A stretch of DNA of 64,000 nucleotides from contig NZ_JALHRX010000003.1 in NCBI RefSeq assembly GCF_023952475.1, positions 62,001 to 126,000 of the forward strand, given 5' to 3'. Of this stretch, positions 17,929 to 28,308 are shown one piece after another (position 1 is the stretch's first letter; every line of letters begins with the position of its first letter). This stretch comes from Cupriavidus sp. WGlv3 (GTDB lineage Bacteria > Pseudomonadota > Gammaproteobacteria > Burkholderiales > Burkholderiaceae). Position numbers and translations under genes: made by a program. A model generated the notes under the pieces. That model made no database searches. It was not told the origin of the DNA and saw only the letters and a program-made list of their open reading frames with translations.

Positions 17929-18936
17929 ATGTCCTCTGCCGACCGCACGCGGCGCCGCCGCCTGCTGCTCAAGATCCTGCCGCTGGGCGCCTTGCCGGGC
18001 CCGATGCTTCATGCCAGTGCCGCCAGCGCCGCCGATGGCGCCGCCAGCCACCGTCCGATCGCACTGGTGCTGCCGTTCCCGCCGGGCGGCAGCGTCGACA
18101 TCGTCGCGCGCCAGCTGCAGCCCGGGCTGAAGGCGGCGCTGGGGCAGACCGTGGTGGTGGACAACAAGCCGGGCGCGGGCGGGCTGATCGCCTCGAACAC
18201 CGTGGCGCGCGCCCGTGCCGACGGCAATACGCTGCTGATGGCGTTCGACACGCATGCGATCAACCCGTTTGCCTACAAGCAGCTGCCCTACGACACCTTC
18301 CGCGATTTCTCGCCGATCTCGCAGCTGGTGCGCTTCCCGCTGGTGATCGCCGCCAACCCGGCGCTGCCGGCGTCGAACGTGCGGGAACTGGTGGCGCTGG
18401 CCAGGGCCAGGCATGACGGCGTGCGCTATGCGTCGTCGGGCATCGGCAGCCTGAACCAGCTCGCGGCCGAGGCGCTGGCGACCGAGGCTGGCGTGCATAT
18501 GCTGCACGTGCCCTACAAGGGCGGCGGCCCGGCGGTGCAGGCGGTGCTGTCCAATGAAGTCGACATCTTCTTCAGCAGCTACGCCGCGGTGCAGGCGCAC
18601 GTGGCAGCGCGCACGATCAAGGTGCTGGGCGTGACCGGCACCAGCCGGCTGCGCCAGTTGCCGCAGGTGCCCACGGTGGCCGAGCAGGGCCTCAAGGGCT
18701 TCGAGGCGTATTCGTGGATCGGCGTGTTCGGTCCGGCCGACCTGCCGGCGGCGACGGTGACGCGCCTGCACGGCGCGCTGGTCGAGTCGCTGCGTCAGCC
18801 ACGCGTGGTCGATGCACTCGGCGCGCAAGGCTTCGAAATCGTCGGCGGCAGCCCGGTCGAGCTGGGCCAGCTGGTACGCCGCGAGCATGACAAATGGCAG
18901 GCGGTGGCGCGCAAGGCCAATATCCAGTTCGAATAA
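17929..18936 (+). CDS. Bug family (tripartite tricarboxylate transporter) substrate-binding protein
   Basis: Periplasmic receptor of the TctC/Bug family, 335 aa. N-terminus TRRRRLLLKILPLGA resembles a twin-arginine or long basic signal, ending near ASAASAAD. Family marks: LVLPFPPGGSVDIVAR, VVVDNKPGAGGLIASNTV, HVPYKGGGPAVQAVLSNEVD and VPTVAEQG. Burkholderiaceae have very many such receptors, most without adjacent permease genes, as here. The ligand, usually a carboxylate, is unknown. ATG at 17929 preferred over a GTG at 17887 because the latter abuts the clpA terminator. Confidence 0.88.
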   Translation: MSSADRTRRRRLLLKILPLGALPGPMLHASAASAADGAASHRPIALVLPFPPGGSVDIVARQLQPGLKAALGQTVVVDNKPGAGGLIASNTVARARADGNTLLMAFDTHAINPFAYKQLPYDTFRDFSPISQLVRFPLVIAANPALPASNVRELVALARARHDGVRYASSGIGSLNQLAAEALATEAGVHMLHVPYKGGGPAVQAVLSNEVDIFFSSYAAVQAHVAARTIKVLGVTGTSRLRQLPQVPTVAEQGLKGFEAYSWIGVFGPADLPAATVTRLHGALVESLRQPRVVDALGAQGFEIVGGSPVELGQLVRREHDKWQAVARKANIQFE

Positions 18937-18980
18937 ACCAGTCCGGCGCCGCCGTGCGCCAAGCGTCCGGGGGGATGCCG

Positions 18981-19829
18981 ATGGCAACGCAAGCAGAAAT
19001 GTTCGATCACGCCGTGGTGGTGTGTCCCGACCTCGATGCCGGGGCGCAGGCCTGGCAGCGGCTCGGCTTCACGCTGACGCCGCGCGGCTATCACACACTG
19101 GGCTCGCAGAACCACTGCATCATGCTGCAGCGCGACTACCTCGAGCTGCTGCACGTGACCGCGCCCAGTCCGAGCCGTCAGTATTACTGGGACGCCCAGC
19201 AGCGCGGCGGCGGCTGTGCGGCGATGTCGTGCAAGAGCGCCGATGCCTTTGCCACCGCGGCGCGGCTGCGCGCGGACGGCTGGCATACCTCGGACCCGAT
19301 CGAATTCTCGCGTCCGGTGCGGCTGGACGATGGCAGCGAGCATCCGGCCACGTTTCGCGTGACCGCGCTCGACGAGGCCCCGGGCGCGCGCTATTTCGTC
19401 TGCGAGCACCGCACGCCCGAGCTGCTGTGGCGGCCCGAATGGATGCGCCATGCCAACGGCGCGCACAGCATCGCGACCATGTTCCTGGTGGTGGCGCCGG
19501 CGCTGGTGGATGCCGCCGCGCGCGCCTATGCCGAGCTGACCGGCGGCGAACTGACGCAGCTGAGCGAACATGTCAGCAGCCTGGCGGTCGACAACGCCAC
19601 GCTGGTGCTCAGTACGCCGCAGGCGCTGGCGTCAGCCACCGGCACCACGCATGTCCGGCGCGACGGGCCGGGCTATGCGGCGATTCGCCTGCGCACCAAC
19701 GACCTTGCGGCGGCCCGCGCCGGCTGGCGCGAGCAGGGCGTGCCGACCCACGACCTGGGTCCGCGCGAGACCCTGGTGCCGGCGGATGCCGCCAGCGGCG
19801 TGGCCTTGCTGTTCGAGCAGCAGGGCTGA
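18981..19829 (+). CDS. VOC / glyoxalase-like domain protein
   Basis: 282 aa, two VOC-type halves. First half: FDHAVVVCPDLDAGAQAW, GFTLTPRGYHTLGSQNHC and DYLELLHVTAP; second half begins near AHSIATMFLVVAPALVDA. Matches the glyoxalase-like group of uncharacterised enzymes. Only 44 bp after the Bug-type receptor gene on the same strand, so the two may be co-expressed, perhaps for uptake and handling of one organic acid (inference). ATG at 18981 chosen for its spacing from GGGGG; a second ATG lies 6 bp upstream. Confidence 0.75.
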   Translation: MATQAEMFDHAVVVCPDLDAGAQAWQRLGFTLTPRGYHTLGSQNHCIMLQRDYLELLHVTAPSPSRQYYWDAQQRGGGCAAMSCKSADAFATAARLRADGWHTSDPIEFSRPVRLDDGSEHPATFRVTALDEAPGARYFVCEHRTPELLWRPEWMRHANGAHSIATMFLVVAPALVDAAARAYAELTGGELTQLSEHVSSLAVDNATLVLSTPQALASATGTTHVRRDGPGYAAIRLRTNDLAAARAGWREQGVPTHDLGPRETLVPADAASGVALLFEQQG

Positions 19830-19836
19830 AATGCAA

Positions 19837-19860
19837 ACTGGCGCCCCGCGGGGCGCCAGT
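19837..19860. terminator. perfect palindrome between convergent genes
   Basis: A 24-bp perfect inverted repeat, left arm ACTGGCGCCCCG, no spacer and no T-run. It sits between the VOC gene and dut, both ending here, so probably a transcript-end hairpin for both strands. Confidence 0.6.
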
Positions 19861-19885
19861 ACTTCATGCCGAGGCCGACAACTCG

Positions 19886-20386
19886 TCAGGCGCTGGCCTT
19901 GGCGTGATGCACGCCGGTCGAGCCAAAGCCGCCCGCGCCGCGTTCGCTGTCCTCGCTGAATTCCTCGACCGTCGAGAACACCGGCCGCAGTACCGGCACG
20001 AACATCATCTGCGCGATGCGCTCGCCCGGCTGGATCACGATCGGCTCGGTGCCCGGCGCGTTGCGGTTCCACACGCTGACCATGATCTGGCCCTGGTAGT
20101 CGGCATCGATCACGCCGATCGAATTCCCCAGCACCAGCCCTTTCTTGTGGCCGAGGCCCGAGCGCGGCACGATGGTCGCGGCCATGTACGGGTTGCCCAT
20201 GTGCACGGCGATGCCGGCCGGCACCAGCTGCGCGGGCGTGCCCGGCGCGATCGCCACGGGCGCGTCGACGCAGGCGTGCAGGTCGATGGCGGCGGCCATC
20301 TCGCTCTGGTAGGCGGGCAGGCCCCATTCGTTCAGGCGCGCGTCGAGCACCTTGATTTCTACGGTCGGGTTCAAAGGCTGGGTCAT
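19886..20386 (-). CDS. dut: deoxyuridine 5'-triphosphate nucleotidohydrolase
   Basis: Hydrolyses dUTP to dUMP, keeping uracil out of DNA. 166 aa trimeric type. All five motifs are visible: MAAAIDLHA, PRSGLGHKKG, NSIGVIDADYQG, GERIAQMMFVPV and the C-terminal ERGAGGFGSTG. Last gene of the minus-strand group, starting 28 bp after the coaBC stop; dut beside coaBC is common. ATG at 20386 preferred over a TTG two codons upstream. Confidence 0.97.
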   Translation of the reverse strand: MTQPLNPTVEIKVLDARLNEWGLPAYQSEMAAAIDLHACVDAPVAIAPGTPAQLVPAGIAVHMGNPYMAATIVPRSGLGHKKGLVLGNSIGVIDADYQGQIMVSVWNRNAPGTEPIVIQPGERIAQMMFVPVLRPVFSTVEEFSEDSERGAGGFGSTGVHHAKASA

Positions 20387-20414
20387 AGACAATCTCGGGA
20401 ATGCGTTGCAAAAG

Positions 20415-21617
20415 TCAGGGCCGCGCGCGACCAGGCAGGCGCTGGCCGATGGCCGCGACCAGCTGCCGTGCCAGCGACAGCTTGTCGGCGCGTGGCAGCC
20501 GCGTCATGCCGGCGGCGTCGAACAGCACGATCTCGTTGTCGTCCAGGCCGAAGGTGTGGTGGCCGATATTGCCCACCAGCAGCGGCACGCCCTTGCGCTG
20601 GCGCTTCTGCTCGCCGTACTGCTCCAGGTTCTCGCTTTCGGCGGCAAAGCCGACGCAGTAGGGCGCGTCGGCGCGGGCCGCGACCGCGGCCAGGATGTCG
20701 GGGTTCTGCACGAACTGCAGCGTCGGCGTATCGGTATCGTTGGCTTTCTTCAGCTTCTGCTGCGCGACCTCGGCCGGGCGCCAGTCCGCCACCGCGGCCA
20801 CCGCGACAAAGACATCGACACCGGGCAACTGCGCCATCACCGCGTCATGCATCTGCTGCGCGCTGCGCACGTCGGTGCGCATCACGCCGCGCGGGGTGGG
20901 CAGGCCGGTGGGGCCGGCCACCAGCAGCACTTCGGCGCCGGCCTCGCGCGCCGCGCGCGCGATCGAGAAGCCCATCTTGCCGGACGACAGGTTGGTGATG
21001 CCGCGCACCGGGTCGATCGCCTCGAAGGTCGGGCCGGCGGTGATCAGCATGCGCTTGCCTTGCAGCGGCTTGGGCTGGAAGAAGGCGATGATGTCGTCGA
21101 GCAGCTCCTCGGGCTCCAGCATGCGGCCGTCGCCGACTTCGCCGCAGGCCTGGTCGCCGCTGCCCGGGCCCAGGATCACCACGCCGTCGGCGCGCAGTTG
21201 GGCGGCGTTGCGCTGGGTGGCGGGGGCGGCCCACATCTGGCGGTTCATCGCCGGCGCCACCAGCAGCGGGCAGTCGCGCGCGATGCATAGCGTGCTCAGC
21301 AGGTCGTCGCACAGGCCGTTGGCCAGCCGCGCCATGAAGTCGGTGGATGCAGGGGCGATGACAATGGCGTCGGCCTCGCGCGAGAGGTCGATATGCGCCA
21401 TATTGTTGTCGATGCGCGCATCCCATTGCGACAGGAAGACCGGCCGGCCCGACAGCGCCTGCATCGTCACCGGGGTGATGAAATGCGTCGCCGCCTCGGT
21501 CATGGCCACCTGCACGGTGGCGCCGGCCTTGGTCAGGAGCCGGACCAGTTCGGCCGACTTGTAGCAGGCGATGCCGCCGGTCAGGCCGAGAACGATGTGC
21601 TTGCCGCGCAAATCCAT
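20415..21617 (-). CDS. coaBC: phosphopantothenoylcysteine decarboxylase / phosphopantothenate-cysteine ligase
   Basis: Bifunctional CoA-synthesis enzyme, 400 aa. The N-terminal FMN-dependent CoaC part shows LTGGIACYKSAELVRLL, the catalytic-His region THFITPVTMQALSG and PAMNRQMW. The C-terminal CoaB part begins RMLITAGPTFEAIDPVRG then ITNLSSGKMG and has AAVADWRP and YCVGFAAES. Starts 47 bp after lspA and runs into dut. Ordinary ATG start MDLRGKHIVLGLTGG with no clear ribosome site. Confidence 0.97.
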   Translation of the reverse strand: MDLRGKHIVLGLTGGIACYKSAELVRLLTKAGATVQVAMTEAATHFITPVTMQALSGRPVFLSQWDARIDNNMAHIDLSREADAIVIAPASTDFMARLANGLCDDLLSTLCIARDCPLLVAPAMNRQMWAAPATQRNAAQLRADGVVILGPGSGDQACGEVGDGRMLEPEELLDDIIAFFQPKPLQGKRMLITAGPTFEAIDPVRGITNLSSGKMGFSIARAAREAGAEVLLVAGPTGLPTPRGVMRTDVRSAQQMHDAVMAQLPGVDVFVAVAAVADWRPAEVAQQKLKKANDTDTPTLQFVQNPDILAAVAARADAPYCVGFAAESENLEQYGEQKRQRKGVPLLVGNIGHHTFGLDDNEIVLFDAAGMTRLPRADKLSLARQLVAAIGQRLPGRARP

Positions 21618-21664
21618 GGTGGGGAACCTGGCTGGGGAGGGAAGGGGAATGTTAGCGGCGCCGC

Positions 21665-22189
21665 TCAGTGCTTGCGCACCCGCCGCAGCTCGTCGACGAT
21701 CAGCAGCACCGCGCCCACCGTGATCGCGCAGTCCGCGACATTGAACGCCGGCCAGTGATACCTGCCCACGTAGAAGTCCAGGAAATCGATCACATGACCG
21801 TAGGCCACGCGGTCGATCACGTTGCCGACCGCGCCGCCCAGGATCAGCGACACCGCGAAGCAGAACAGCCGCTGGCCGGTATGGCGGTACAGCAGCCAGA
21901 CGATGAACGCGCCGACCACCACGCCCAGGCCGGTGAAGAACCAGCGCTGCCAGCCGCCGGCGTCAGCCAGGAAGCTGAACGCCGCGCCCTTGTTGTAGAC
22001 CAGCACCAGGTTGAAGAAGCCGGTCACCGGGCGCGACTCGCCGTAGCTGAAGCTGCGCACGATCACGATCTTGAAGAACTGGTCGAGCAGCACCACCAGC
22101 AGCGCAAAGGCCATCCACAGCAGCGGGGTGGTGGTGGCAGCCTTGTTGCGGCGCGCCGGGCGCGCCGAACGGGACGTGGTCGATGCCAT
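21665..22189 (-). CDS. lspA: lipoprotein signal peptidase
   Basis: Inner-membrane aspartyl protease that cleaves prolipoproteins after diacylglyceryl transfer. 174 aa with four hydrophobic helices. Catalytic motifs [20 protein letters not shown] and [12 protein letters not shown] are intact. The start ATG at 22189 shares its A with the ileS TGA (TGATG), giving translational coupling; the frame is open upstream inside ileS but is not the gene. N-terminal 25 residues are polar and basic ([18 protein letters not shown]). Confidence 0.96.
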   Translation of the reverse strand: MASTTSRSARPARRNKAATTTPLLWMAFALLVVLLDQFFKIVIVRSFSYGESRPVTGFFNLVLVYNKGAAFSFLADAGGWQRWFFTGLGVVVGAFIVWLLYRHTGQRLFCFAVSLILGGAVGNVIDRVAYGHVIDFLDFYVGRYHWPAFNVADCAITVGAVLLIVDELRRVRKH

Positions 22190-25080
22190 CAGGCATGGCT
22201 CCTGTGTTCGCCGGCGCCGAACAGGTTGCTGTCGCAGCGGCCGCAGAGGGTGGGGTGGTCGGGGTTGTGGCCGACGTCGGCGCGGTAGTGCCAGCAGCGC
22301 TCGCACTTGGCATGCGCCGACGGGGTCACCGTCACCAGCAGGTCGCCGGCCTCGGGCGCGGGCGCGACCTTGGCCGACGAGGTCAGCAGCACGAAGCGCA
22401 GGTCGTCACCGAGGCTCTGCAGCGCCGCCAGCACCGGACCGCCAGCCTGGATGGTCAGCTCGGCCTGCAGCGACGAACCGATCTCGCCTTCCACGCGCAC
22501 CGCTTCCAGTTGCCGGGTGACCTCGGCGCGCACTTCGCGCAGCGTATGCCATTTCTGCAGCAGGTCGTCGGCATCGTCGACTTCCGGCACGGCGTAATAG
22601 GTGCTGGTGAAGATGGTGTCGGTGTGCTCGGTGCCATGGGCGAACACCTGCCATGCTTCCTCGGCGGTGAACGACAGGAACGGCGCCATCCAGTGCAGCA
22701 TCGCCTGGGTAATGTGATACAGCGCGTTCTGCGCCGCGCGGCGCGCCTTCGAATCCGGCGCGGTGGTGTAGAGGCGGTCCTTCAGCACGTCGAGGTAGAA
22801 GCCGCCCAGGTCCTCGGAGCAGAAGGTCTGCAGCTTGGCCACCACCGGGTGGAATTCGTAAGCCTCGTAGTGCGACAGCACTTCCTTCTGCAGCTGCGCG
22901 GTCAGCGCCACGGCGTAGCGGTCGATCTCCAGCCATTCGGCCGCAGGCAGCGCGTGCTTGCCGTGGTCGTAGTCGGACAGGTTGGACAGCAGGAAACGCA
23001 GCGTATTGCGGATGCGGCGATAGCCTTCCACCACGCGCTTGAGGATCTCGTCCGAGATCGACAGCTCGCCGGAGTAATCGGTCGAGGCCACCCACAGGCG
23101 GATGATCTCGGCGCCCATCTTGTTCGCGATGTCCTGCGGCGACACGGTATTGCCGATCGACTTGGACATCTTGCGGCCCTCGCCGTCGACGGTGAAGCCG
23201 TGCGTCAGCAGCGCCTTGTAGGGCGGCTTGCCATACAGCATCGAGGCGGTCAGCAGCGACGAGTGGAACCAGCCGCGGTGCTGGTCCGAACCTTCCAGGT
23301 ACAGGTCGGCCAGGCGGCCGTCGGCCTCGTCGGCGGCCGGATCGTACAGGTCATCGCGGTGCGAGCCGCGGATCACGGTCCAGTGCGTGGTGCCGGAATC
23401 GAACCAGACGTCGAGCGTGTCGCGGTTCTTCTCGTACTGGCTGGCTTCATCGCCCAGCAGTTCGGCCGGATCCAGCGTCTGCCACGCTTCGATGCCGTGC
23501 TGCTCGACGCGTTTGGCGATCTGTTCCAGCAGTTCGGGCGTGCGCGGATGCAGCGCGCCGGTTTCCTTGTGCACGAAGAACGCCATCGGCACGCCCCACT
23601 GGCGCTGGCGCGACAGGGTCCAGTCCGGCCGGTGGGCGATCATGTTGTGCAGGCGCTGCTTGCCCCACGACGGATAGAACTCGGTCGCCTCGATGCCTGC
23701 CAGCGCGGTCTCGCGCAGCGTCGGCACGGGCTTGCCGTTTTCCTCGGCCGGGTCCACGTCCATGCCGGCGAACCACTGCGAGGTGGCGCGGTAGATGATC
23801 GGCGTCTTGTGGCGCCAGCAGTGCATGTAGCTGTGGGTGTACTTGTGCGAGTTGAACAGGTTGCCCGATTCCTGCAGCGCATCGACGATCTTGGGGTTGG
23901 CATCCCAGATCGACAAGCCGCCGAACAGCGGCAGCGTGGTGGCGTAGACGCCGTTGCCCATCACCGGGCTGATGATGTCCGCATCCGGCATGCCGTGCGC
24001 CTTGCACGACTGGAAGTCTTCCACGCCATAGGCAGGGGCCGAGTGCACGATGCCCGAGCCGGTGTCGGTGGTGACGTAGTCGCCCAGGTAGATGGGCGAC
24101 AGGCGGTCATAGCCGGCGTCCATCTTGGCCAGCGGGTGATGGAAGCGGATTTCCGACAGCGCGGCACCGGTGGCCGTGGCGACGACCTTGCCTTCCAGGG
24201 CATAGACCTTCAGTTGCTCCTCGACGCGCTCGGTGGCCAGGATCAGGTGGCCGCGCGGGGTGTCGACCAGCGCGTATTCGACCTCCGGGTGCACGTTCAG
24301 GGCCTGGTTGCTCGGGATGGTCCACGGCGTGGTGGTCCAGATCACGATCCAGCCCGGCCTGGCGTCGATCTGCTCGACCGGCACCTTGAACGCGTGCGCC
24401 AGCTTGTCGGTCTCGGCGAACGGGAAGCCCACGTCGATCGACAGGTCGACCTTGTCCTTGTATTCGACTTCGGCCTCGGCCAGCGCCGAGCCGCAGTCGA
24501 AGCACCAGTTCACCGGCTTCAGGCCGCGGAACACATAGCCCTTTTCCATGATCTTGCCGAGCGCGCGCAGTTCGTCGGCCTCGTTGCTGTAGTTCATGGT
24601 CAGGTAGGGGTGGTCCCAGTCGCCCAGCACGCCCAGGCGCTCGAAGTCCACCATCTGGCGCTTGATCTGCTCGGTGGCGTACGCGCGCGCCTTGGCCTGG
24701 ACTTCCTGCACCGGCAGGCCCTTGCCGAACTTCTTCTCGATCTGGATCTCGATCGGCATGCCGTGGCAGTCCCAGCCCGGCACGTAGACGGCGTCGAGCC
24801 CGGTCAGGCCGCGCGCCTTGATGATCATGTCCTTGAGCACCTTGTTGACGGCGTGGCCGATATGGATATCGCCGTTGGCATAGGGGGGGCCGTCGTGCAG
24901 CACGAACTTCTTCGCGCCCTTGCGTGCCGCGCGGATCTTCTTGTAGAGCTGCTTGTCCTGCCACTGCTTGACCCATTGCGGCTCGCGCTTGGGCAGGTCG
25001 CCACGCATCGGGAAGGGCGTGTCGAGCAGGTTGACGGGATACTTGTTCTTCTCGGGCTTGGCGCGTTTGTCGTCAGACAT
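22189..25080 (-). CDS. ileS: isoleucine-tRNA ligase
   Basis: Charges tRNA-Ile, 963 aa, class I. HIGH motif in [21 protein letters not shown] in [16 protein letters not shown], editing domain between them with [13 protein letters not shown] and [14 protein letters not shown]. The C-terminal zinc site [12 protein letters not shown] and [10 protein letters not shown] is complete. Overlaps lspA by one base, an arrangement conserved in proteobacteria. No T-box or leader peptide was seen in the 119-bp gap after ribF. Confidence 0.98.
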   Translation of the reverse strand: MSDDKRAKPEKNKYPVNLLDTPFPMRGDLPKREPQWVKQWQDKQLYKKIRAARKGAKKFVLHDGPPYANGDIHIGHAVNKVLKDMIIKARGLTGLDAVYVPGWDCHGMPIEIQIEKKFGKGLPVQEVQAKARAYATEQIKRQMVDFERLGVLGDWDHPYLTMNYSNEADELRALGKIMEKGYVFRGLKPVNWCFDCGSALAEAEVEYKDKVDLSIDVGFPFAETDKLAHAFKVPVEQIDARPGWIVIWTTTPWTIPSNQALNVHPEVEYALVDTPRGHLILATERVEEQLKVYALEGKVVATATGAALSEIRFHHPLAKMDAGYDRLSPIYLGDYVTTDTGSGIVHSAPAYGVEDFQSCKAHGMPDADIISPVMGNGVYATTLPLFGGLSIWDANPKIVDALQESGNLFNSHKYTHSYMHCWRHKTPIIYRATSQWFAGMDVDPAEENGKPVPTLRETALAGIEATEFYPSWGKQRLHNMIAHRPDWTLSRQRQWGVPMAFFVHKETGALHPRTPELLEQIAKRVEQHGIEAWQTLDPAELLGDEASQYEKNRDTLDVWFDSGTTHWTVIRGSHRDDLYDPAADEADGRLADLYLEGSDQHRGWFHSSLLTASMLYGKPPYKALLTHGFTVDGEGRKMSKSIGNTVSPQDIANKMGAEIIRLWVASTDYSGELSISDEILKRVVEGYRRIRNTLRFLLSNLSDYDHGKHALPAAEWLEIDRYAVALTAQLQKEVLSHYEAYEFHPVVAKLQTFCSEDLGGFYLDVLKDRLYTTAPDSKARRAAQNALYHITQAMLHWMAPFLSFTAEEAWQVFAHGTEHTDTIFTSTYYAVPEVDDADDLLQKWHTLREVRAEVTRQLEAVRVEGEIGSSLQAELTIQAGGPVLAALQSLGDDLRFVLLTSSAKVAPAPEAGDLLVTVTPSAHAKCERCWHYRADVGHNPDHPTLCGRCDSNLFGAGEHRSHA

Positions 25081-25199
25081 TTCGATTCTCAGGGCAATTC
25101 GGTTGGCGCGCGGCCGGCAGTGGCCGGCGGGCGCGCGTGAAGACTGGGGCAGGCGGCGTGCGAACCGGGCCCGCGCAGCGGGATGCGGGGCGCCGGCCG

Positions 25200-26216
25200 C
25201 TACCTAATTCGGTCGGTGGCCGAGGTGGCGAAATCGCGGCCGCCGCTGCCCTCCGCCGCCACCGCAGCCACCGCCGCGGCGCCCGGCGCCGTCAGGCCGA
25301 AGAAGGCGCGCGCATCGGCGCTGTCCTTGGCGATCGCGGCAGTGAGTTCGTCCAGGGAGTCGAAGCGCGCCTCGTCGCGCAGCTTCTTCATGAATTCGAC
25401 CCGCACCAGCTTGCCGTACAGGCTTTCATTGAAATCGAACAGGTGGACTTCCAGCAGCACCCGGCCGGCGTCCTCGATGGTGGGGCGCACGCCGATGCTG
25501 GCCACGCCCGGCAGCGGATGGTCGGCGATGCCGTGCACCTGCACCACGAAGATGCCGCTGACCGCGGGCCGCTTGTGCGAAATGCGCAGGTTCAGCGTCG
25601 GGAAGCCCAGGTCGCGGCCCAGCTTGCGGCCGTGGATCACGTGGCCGCTGATGGCGTAGCCGTGGCCGAGCAGGCGCCGCGCGTGCTCCAGGTCGCCATC
25701 GGCCAGCGCCTGGCGCACCGCGGAACTGGAGATGCGGATGCCGCCCTCGGACACCGAGCCCATCTGCTCGACATCGAAGCCGTAGCGGCGCCCGGCCTCC
25801 TGCAGGTAGGCAAAGTCGCCGGCGCGCTTGGCGCCGAAGCGGAAATCGTCGCCGACCAGCAGCCAGCGCGTATGCAGGCCATGCCAGAGCACGTTCTCGA
25901 CGAATTCCTGCGGCGACTGGCCGGCAAAGTGGGCGTTGAAGTGTTCCACCACCACCCGGTCCACGCCGTTGCGGCGCAGGCTTTCCAGCTTGTCGCGCAG
26001 CAGCGCGATCCGGGTCGGGGCCTTGTCCGGCGTGAAGAATTCGCGCGGATGCGGCTCGAAGGTCATCACGCACAGCGGCAGGCCGCGCGCATCCGCCGCC
26101 GCCCGCGCACGCGCGAGCAGCGACTGGTGGCCGCGATGCACACCGTCGAAATTGCCGATGGTGAGCGCGCAGGGCGCCCGGCTCTCGGCGTTGGGCAGGC
26201 CGCGGAAGACTTTCAC
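25200..26216 (-). CDS. ribF: bifunctional riboflavin kinase / FAD synthetase
   Basis: Makes FMN from riboflavin, then FAD. About 338 aa. N-terminal adenylyltransferase: [27 protein letters not shown] and [17 protein letters not shown]-terminal kinase: [21 protein letters not shown] and FPTLNLRI. I take the GTG at 26216 (MKVFRGLPN), which matches the family's spacing to TIGNFDG; an ATG at 26252 is equally open, but its bases overlap a TATAAT that looks like the promoter -10. First gene of the ribF-ileS-lspA-coaBC-dut group and divergent from the histidine kinase. Confidence 0.93.
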   Translation of the reverse strand: MKVFRGLPNAESRAPCALTIGNFDGVHRGHQSLLARARAAADARGLPLCVMTFEPHPREFFTPDKAPTRIALLRDKLESLRRNGVDRVVVEHFNAHFAGQSPQEFVENVLWHGLHTRWLLVGDDFRFGAKRAGDFAYLQEAGRRYGFDVEQMGSVSEGGIRISSSAVRQALADGDLEHARRLLGHGYAISGHVIHGRKLGRDLGFPTLNLRISHKRPAVSGIFVVQVHGIADHPLPGVASIGVRPTIEDAGRVLLEVHLFDFNESLYGKLVRVEFMKKLRDEARFDSLDELTAAIAKDSADARAFFGLTAPGAAAVAAVAAEGSGGRDFATSATDRIR

Positions 26217-26451
26217 GGGGACGGCGGGAAACGATTCGGGTAAAGCGAGCATTATAAGGCGAATGGATCGGCTTGCCGCTGCCGCCGCCCCCGGCCGGTC
26301 GCCGCGCTGCGGCTTTTGTGCCGCAACCGGCCCTCCCGCCATGGCGCGATGCCGCAAAAGGCGGCATGATAGGCGCCACTTTGGCTCACTACGGGATCGC
26401 TGCGGGCATCCAGCGCGGTATGCCCGATCTTCGCCCATCCCCGATTCCCAG

Positions 26452-28266
26452 TTGAAAGCGCTGACCTATCGGTTCTTTTCCCGGCTCCTGGCCGCCGGCC
26501 TGCCTCAGCCGAGCGCGCGGCTCGACGTCGAGACGCGCGCCAAGCTGATGGCGATCGTGCACAAGAATGCGCCGACAGCAATCGTCGCCTCGGTGCTGCT
26601 GCCCGCGCTGACCACTCTGGGCTTCTGGAACGACGTCAGCCGCGCCGCACTGCTGGGCTGGTGCGCGGTGATGCTGCTGCTCACGACCGGCGGGCTGTGG
26701 TTCTACATCGGCTACCAGCGCGACCACGCCCTGATGAGCCGTTCCGCGCACACGCACAAGTGGTGGAACAATATGCGCGCGGTCGCTTTCCTGACCGGCG
26801 TGACCTGGGGCAGCTCGGCGCTGCTGCATTTATATACAGCCTCGCCGGTGTTCTCCAGCGTGCTGTACCTGCTGACGCTCGGCGTCCTTGCCGGCGGCGC
26901 GGTGTCGCAGGCGCCGGTGCCGTCGAACCTGGTCTACGCCGGCGTGCCGATCCTGGTGCCGAACCTGCTGATGGCGGAATTCGCCTTCCCCGGCCACGGT
27001 GTCTATGTGCAGGGGCTGCTGGCAATCTACGCGTTGATGCTCTCGCGCCACGCCTTCAACCTGCAGGCGACGCTGGTACGCGCGATCCAGCTGGAGGGCG
27101 ACAGCCGGCGCCTGGCCAAGCAGTTCCAGGACGAGAAGGAGCGGGCGCTGCATGCGAGCGAAGAGAAGTCGCGCTTCCTTGCCGCGGCCAGCCATGACCT
27201 GCGCCAGCCGGTGCATGCGCTGGTGATGCTGGTCGAGGCGCTGCGCGCGCGCAACCAGTCGAGCGCGCTGCATCCGCTGGTGGAGCAGGTGGCGGCGGGC
27301 ACCCAGACCATTGACCTGTTGTTCCGCTCGCTGCTGGACCTGTCCAAGCTGGAAGGGCGCAAGGTCCTGCCCACGCTGGAGCCCTGCGAGCTGGGCGCGC
27401 TGATCCGCGACGTGATGAGCCAGTTTGCCGCCGACGCGCGCGAAAGCGGGCTGACCCTGACCCCGCGCGTGCCAGATGAGCTGTACGCGATGGCCGAGCC
27501 GGTGCTGCTGCGCCGGGCCTTGTTCAACCTGGTGCAGAACGCGCTGCGCTATACCCAGCGCGGCGGGGTGCTGGTGACCGCGCGCCAGCGCCGCAAAAAC
27601 GTGCGGCTGGAGGTGTGGGACACCGGCGCCGGCGTCACGCCCGAGCATCTGCCGGACATCTTCTCGCCCTACTACCAGGTCCACAACCCGCAGCGCGACC
27701 CGTCCCAGGGCCTGGGCCTGGGGCTGGCGATCTTCAAGGAATGCGTGCGGCTGATGCGCGGCACCTATGGCGTGCGTTCGGTGCCGGGCAAGGGCTCGGT
27801 GTTCTGGTTCGCGCTGGCGCCGGTGCCGGCCGAGACCGTGGCCAGCGTGCGCGAGATGCGCGCCATGGCGCAGGCCGAGGAGGCCAAGCCCGATCGCCTG
27901 CAGGGTACGGTGCTGGTGGTCGACGACGACAGCCAGATCCGCAAGGCCTGGATCGCGCTGATGGAGGCGTGGGGCATCCGCGTGGCCTGCGCCGCGCACG
28001 GCGCCGAGGCCGACAAGCTGTTCGCCCAGGGCCTGCGCCCGGACATCATTTTCTGCGACCTGCGCCTGCCCGGCAGCGAGAACGGCCTGGACCTGCTCGA
28101 GCGCTGGCAGAACACGCAGCCGCAGGCGCGCAGCGCATTGCTGACCGGAGACCTGAAGTCGGCCGCGCTGGCGGCGGCGGAAGAGGCGGGTTATTTCGTG
28201 CTGCCCAAGCCGGTGGACCCGGCCTCGCTGCGGATGCTGCTGCGGCGCTGGCTGCGAGTAGCCTAG
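26452..28266 (+). CDS. hybrid sensor histidine kinase / response regulator
   Basis: Membrane two-component kinase, 604 aa. Residues about 45-205 hold several hydrophobic helices without a large periplasmic domain. Then a coiled segment, HisKA with SRFLAAASHDLRQPVHAL (phospho-His 248), HATPase_c with NLVQNALRYTQRGG, DTGAGVTPEHLPDIF and GLGLGLAIFKE, and a C-terminal receiver TVLVVDDDSQIRKAW with phospho-Asp 536 (FCDLRLPG) and Lys in LPKPVDP. TTG start at 26452 is a best guess; ATG at 26341 and 26548 are in frame. Faces a LuxR-type regulator, its likely partner. Confidence 0.82.
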   Translation: MKALTYRFFSRLLAAGLPQPSARLDVETRAKLMAIVHKNAPTAIVASVLLPALTTLGFWNDVSRAALLGWCAVMLLLTTGGLWFYIGYQRDHALMSRSAHTHKWWNNMRAVAFLTGVTWGSSALLHLYTASPVFSSVLYLLTLGVLAGGAVSQAPVPSNLVYAGVPILVPNLLMAEFAFPGHGVYVQGLLAIYALMLSRHAFNLQATLVRAIQLEGDSRRLAKQFQDEKERALHASEEKSRFLAAASHDLRQPVHALVMLVEALRARNQSSALHPLVEQVAAGTQTIDLLFRSLLDLSKLEGRKVLPTLEPCELGALIRDVMSQFAADARESGLTLTPRVPDELYAMAEPVLLRRALFNLVQNALRYTQRGGVLVTARQRRKNVRLEVWDTGAGVTPEHLPDIFSPYYQVHNPQRDPSQGLGLGLAIFKECVRLMRGTYGVRSVPGKGSVFWFALAPVPAETVASVREMRAMAQAEEAKPDRLQGTVLVVDDDSQIRKAWIALMEAWGIRVACAAHGAEADKLFAQGLRPDIIFCDLRLPGSENGLDLLERWQNTQPQARSALLTGDLKSAALAAAEEAGYFVLPKPVDPASLRMLLRRWLRVA

Positions 28267-28308
28267 GGCGAAGCTGACGCGGGCAGGCAGCCAGAGCGGT
28301 GGCGCGCC

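Noticed and set aside
15412..18987. 1,191-codon minus-strand frame opposite clpS-clpA
   Set aside because: A GC-driven shadow of clpA, with no recognisable motif and no ribosome site.
22183..25140. 985-codon plus-strand frame opposite ileS
   Set aside because: Shadow frame of ileS; ileS has HIGH and KMSKS plus the zinc site.
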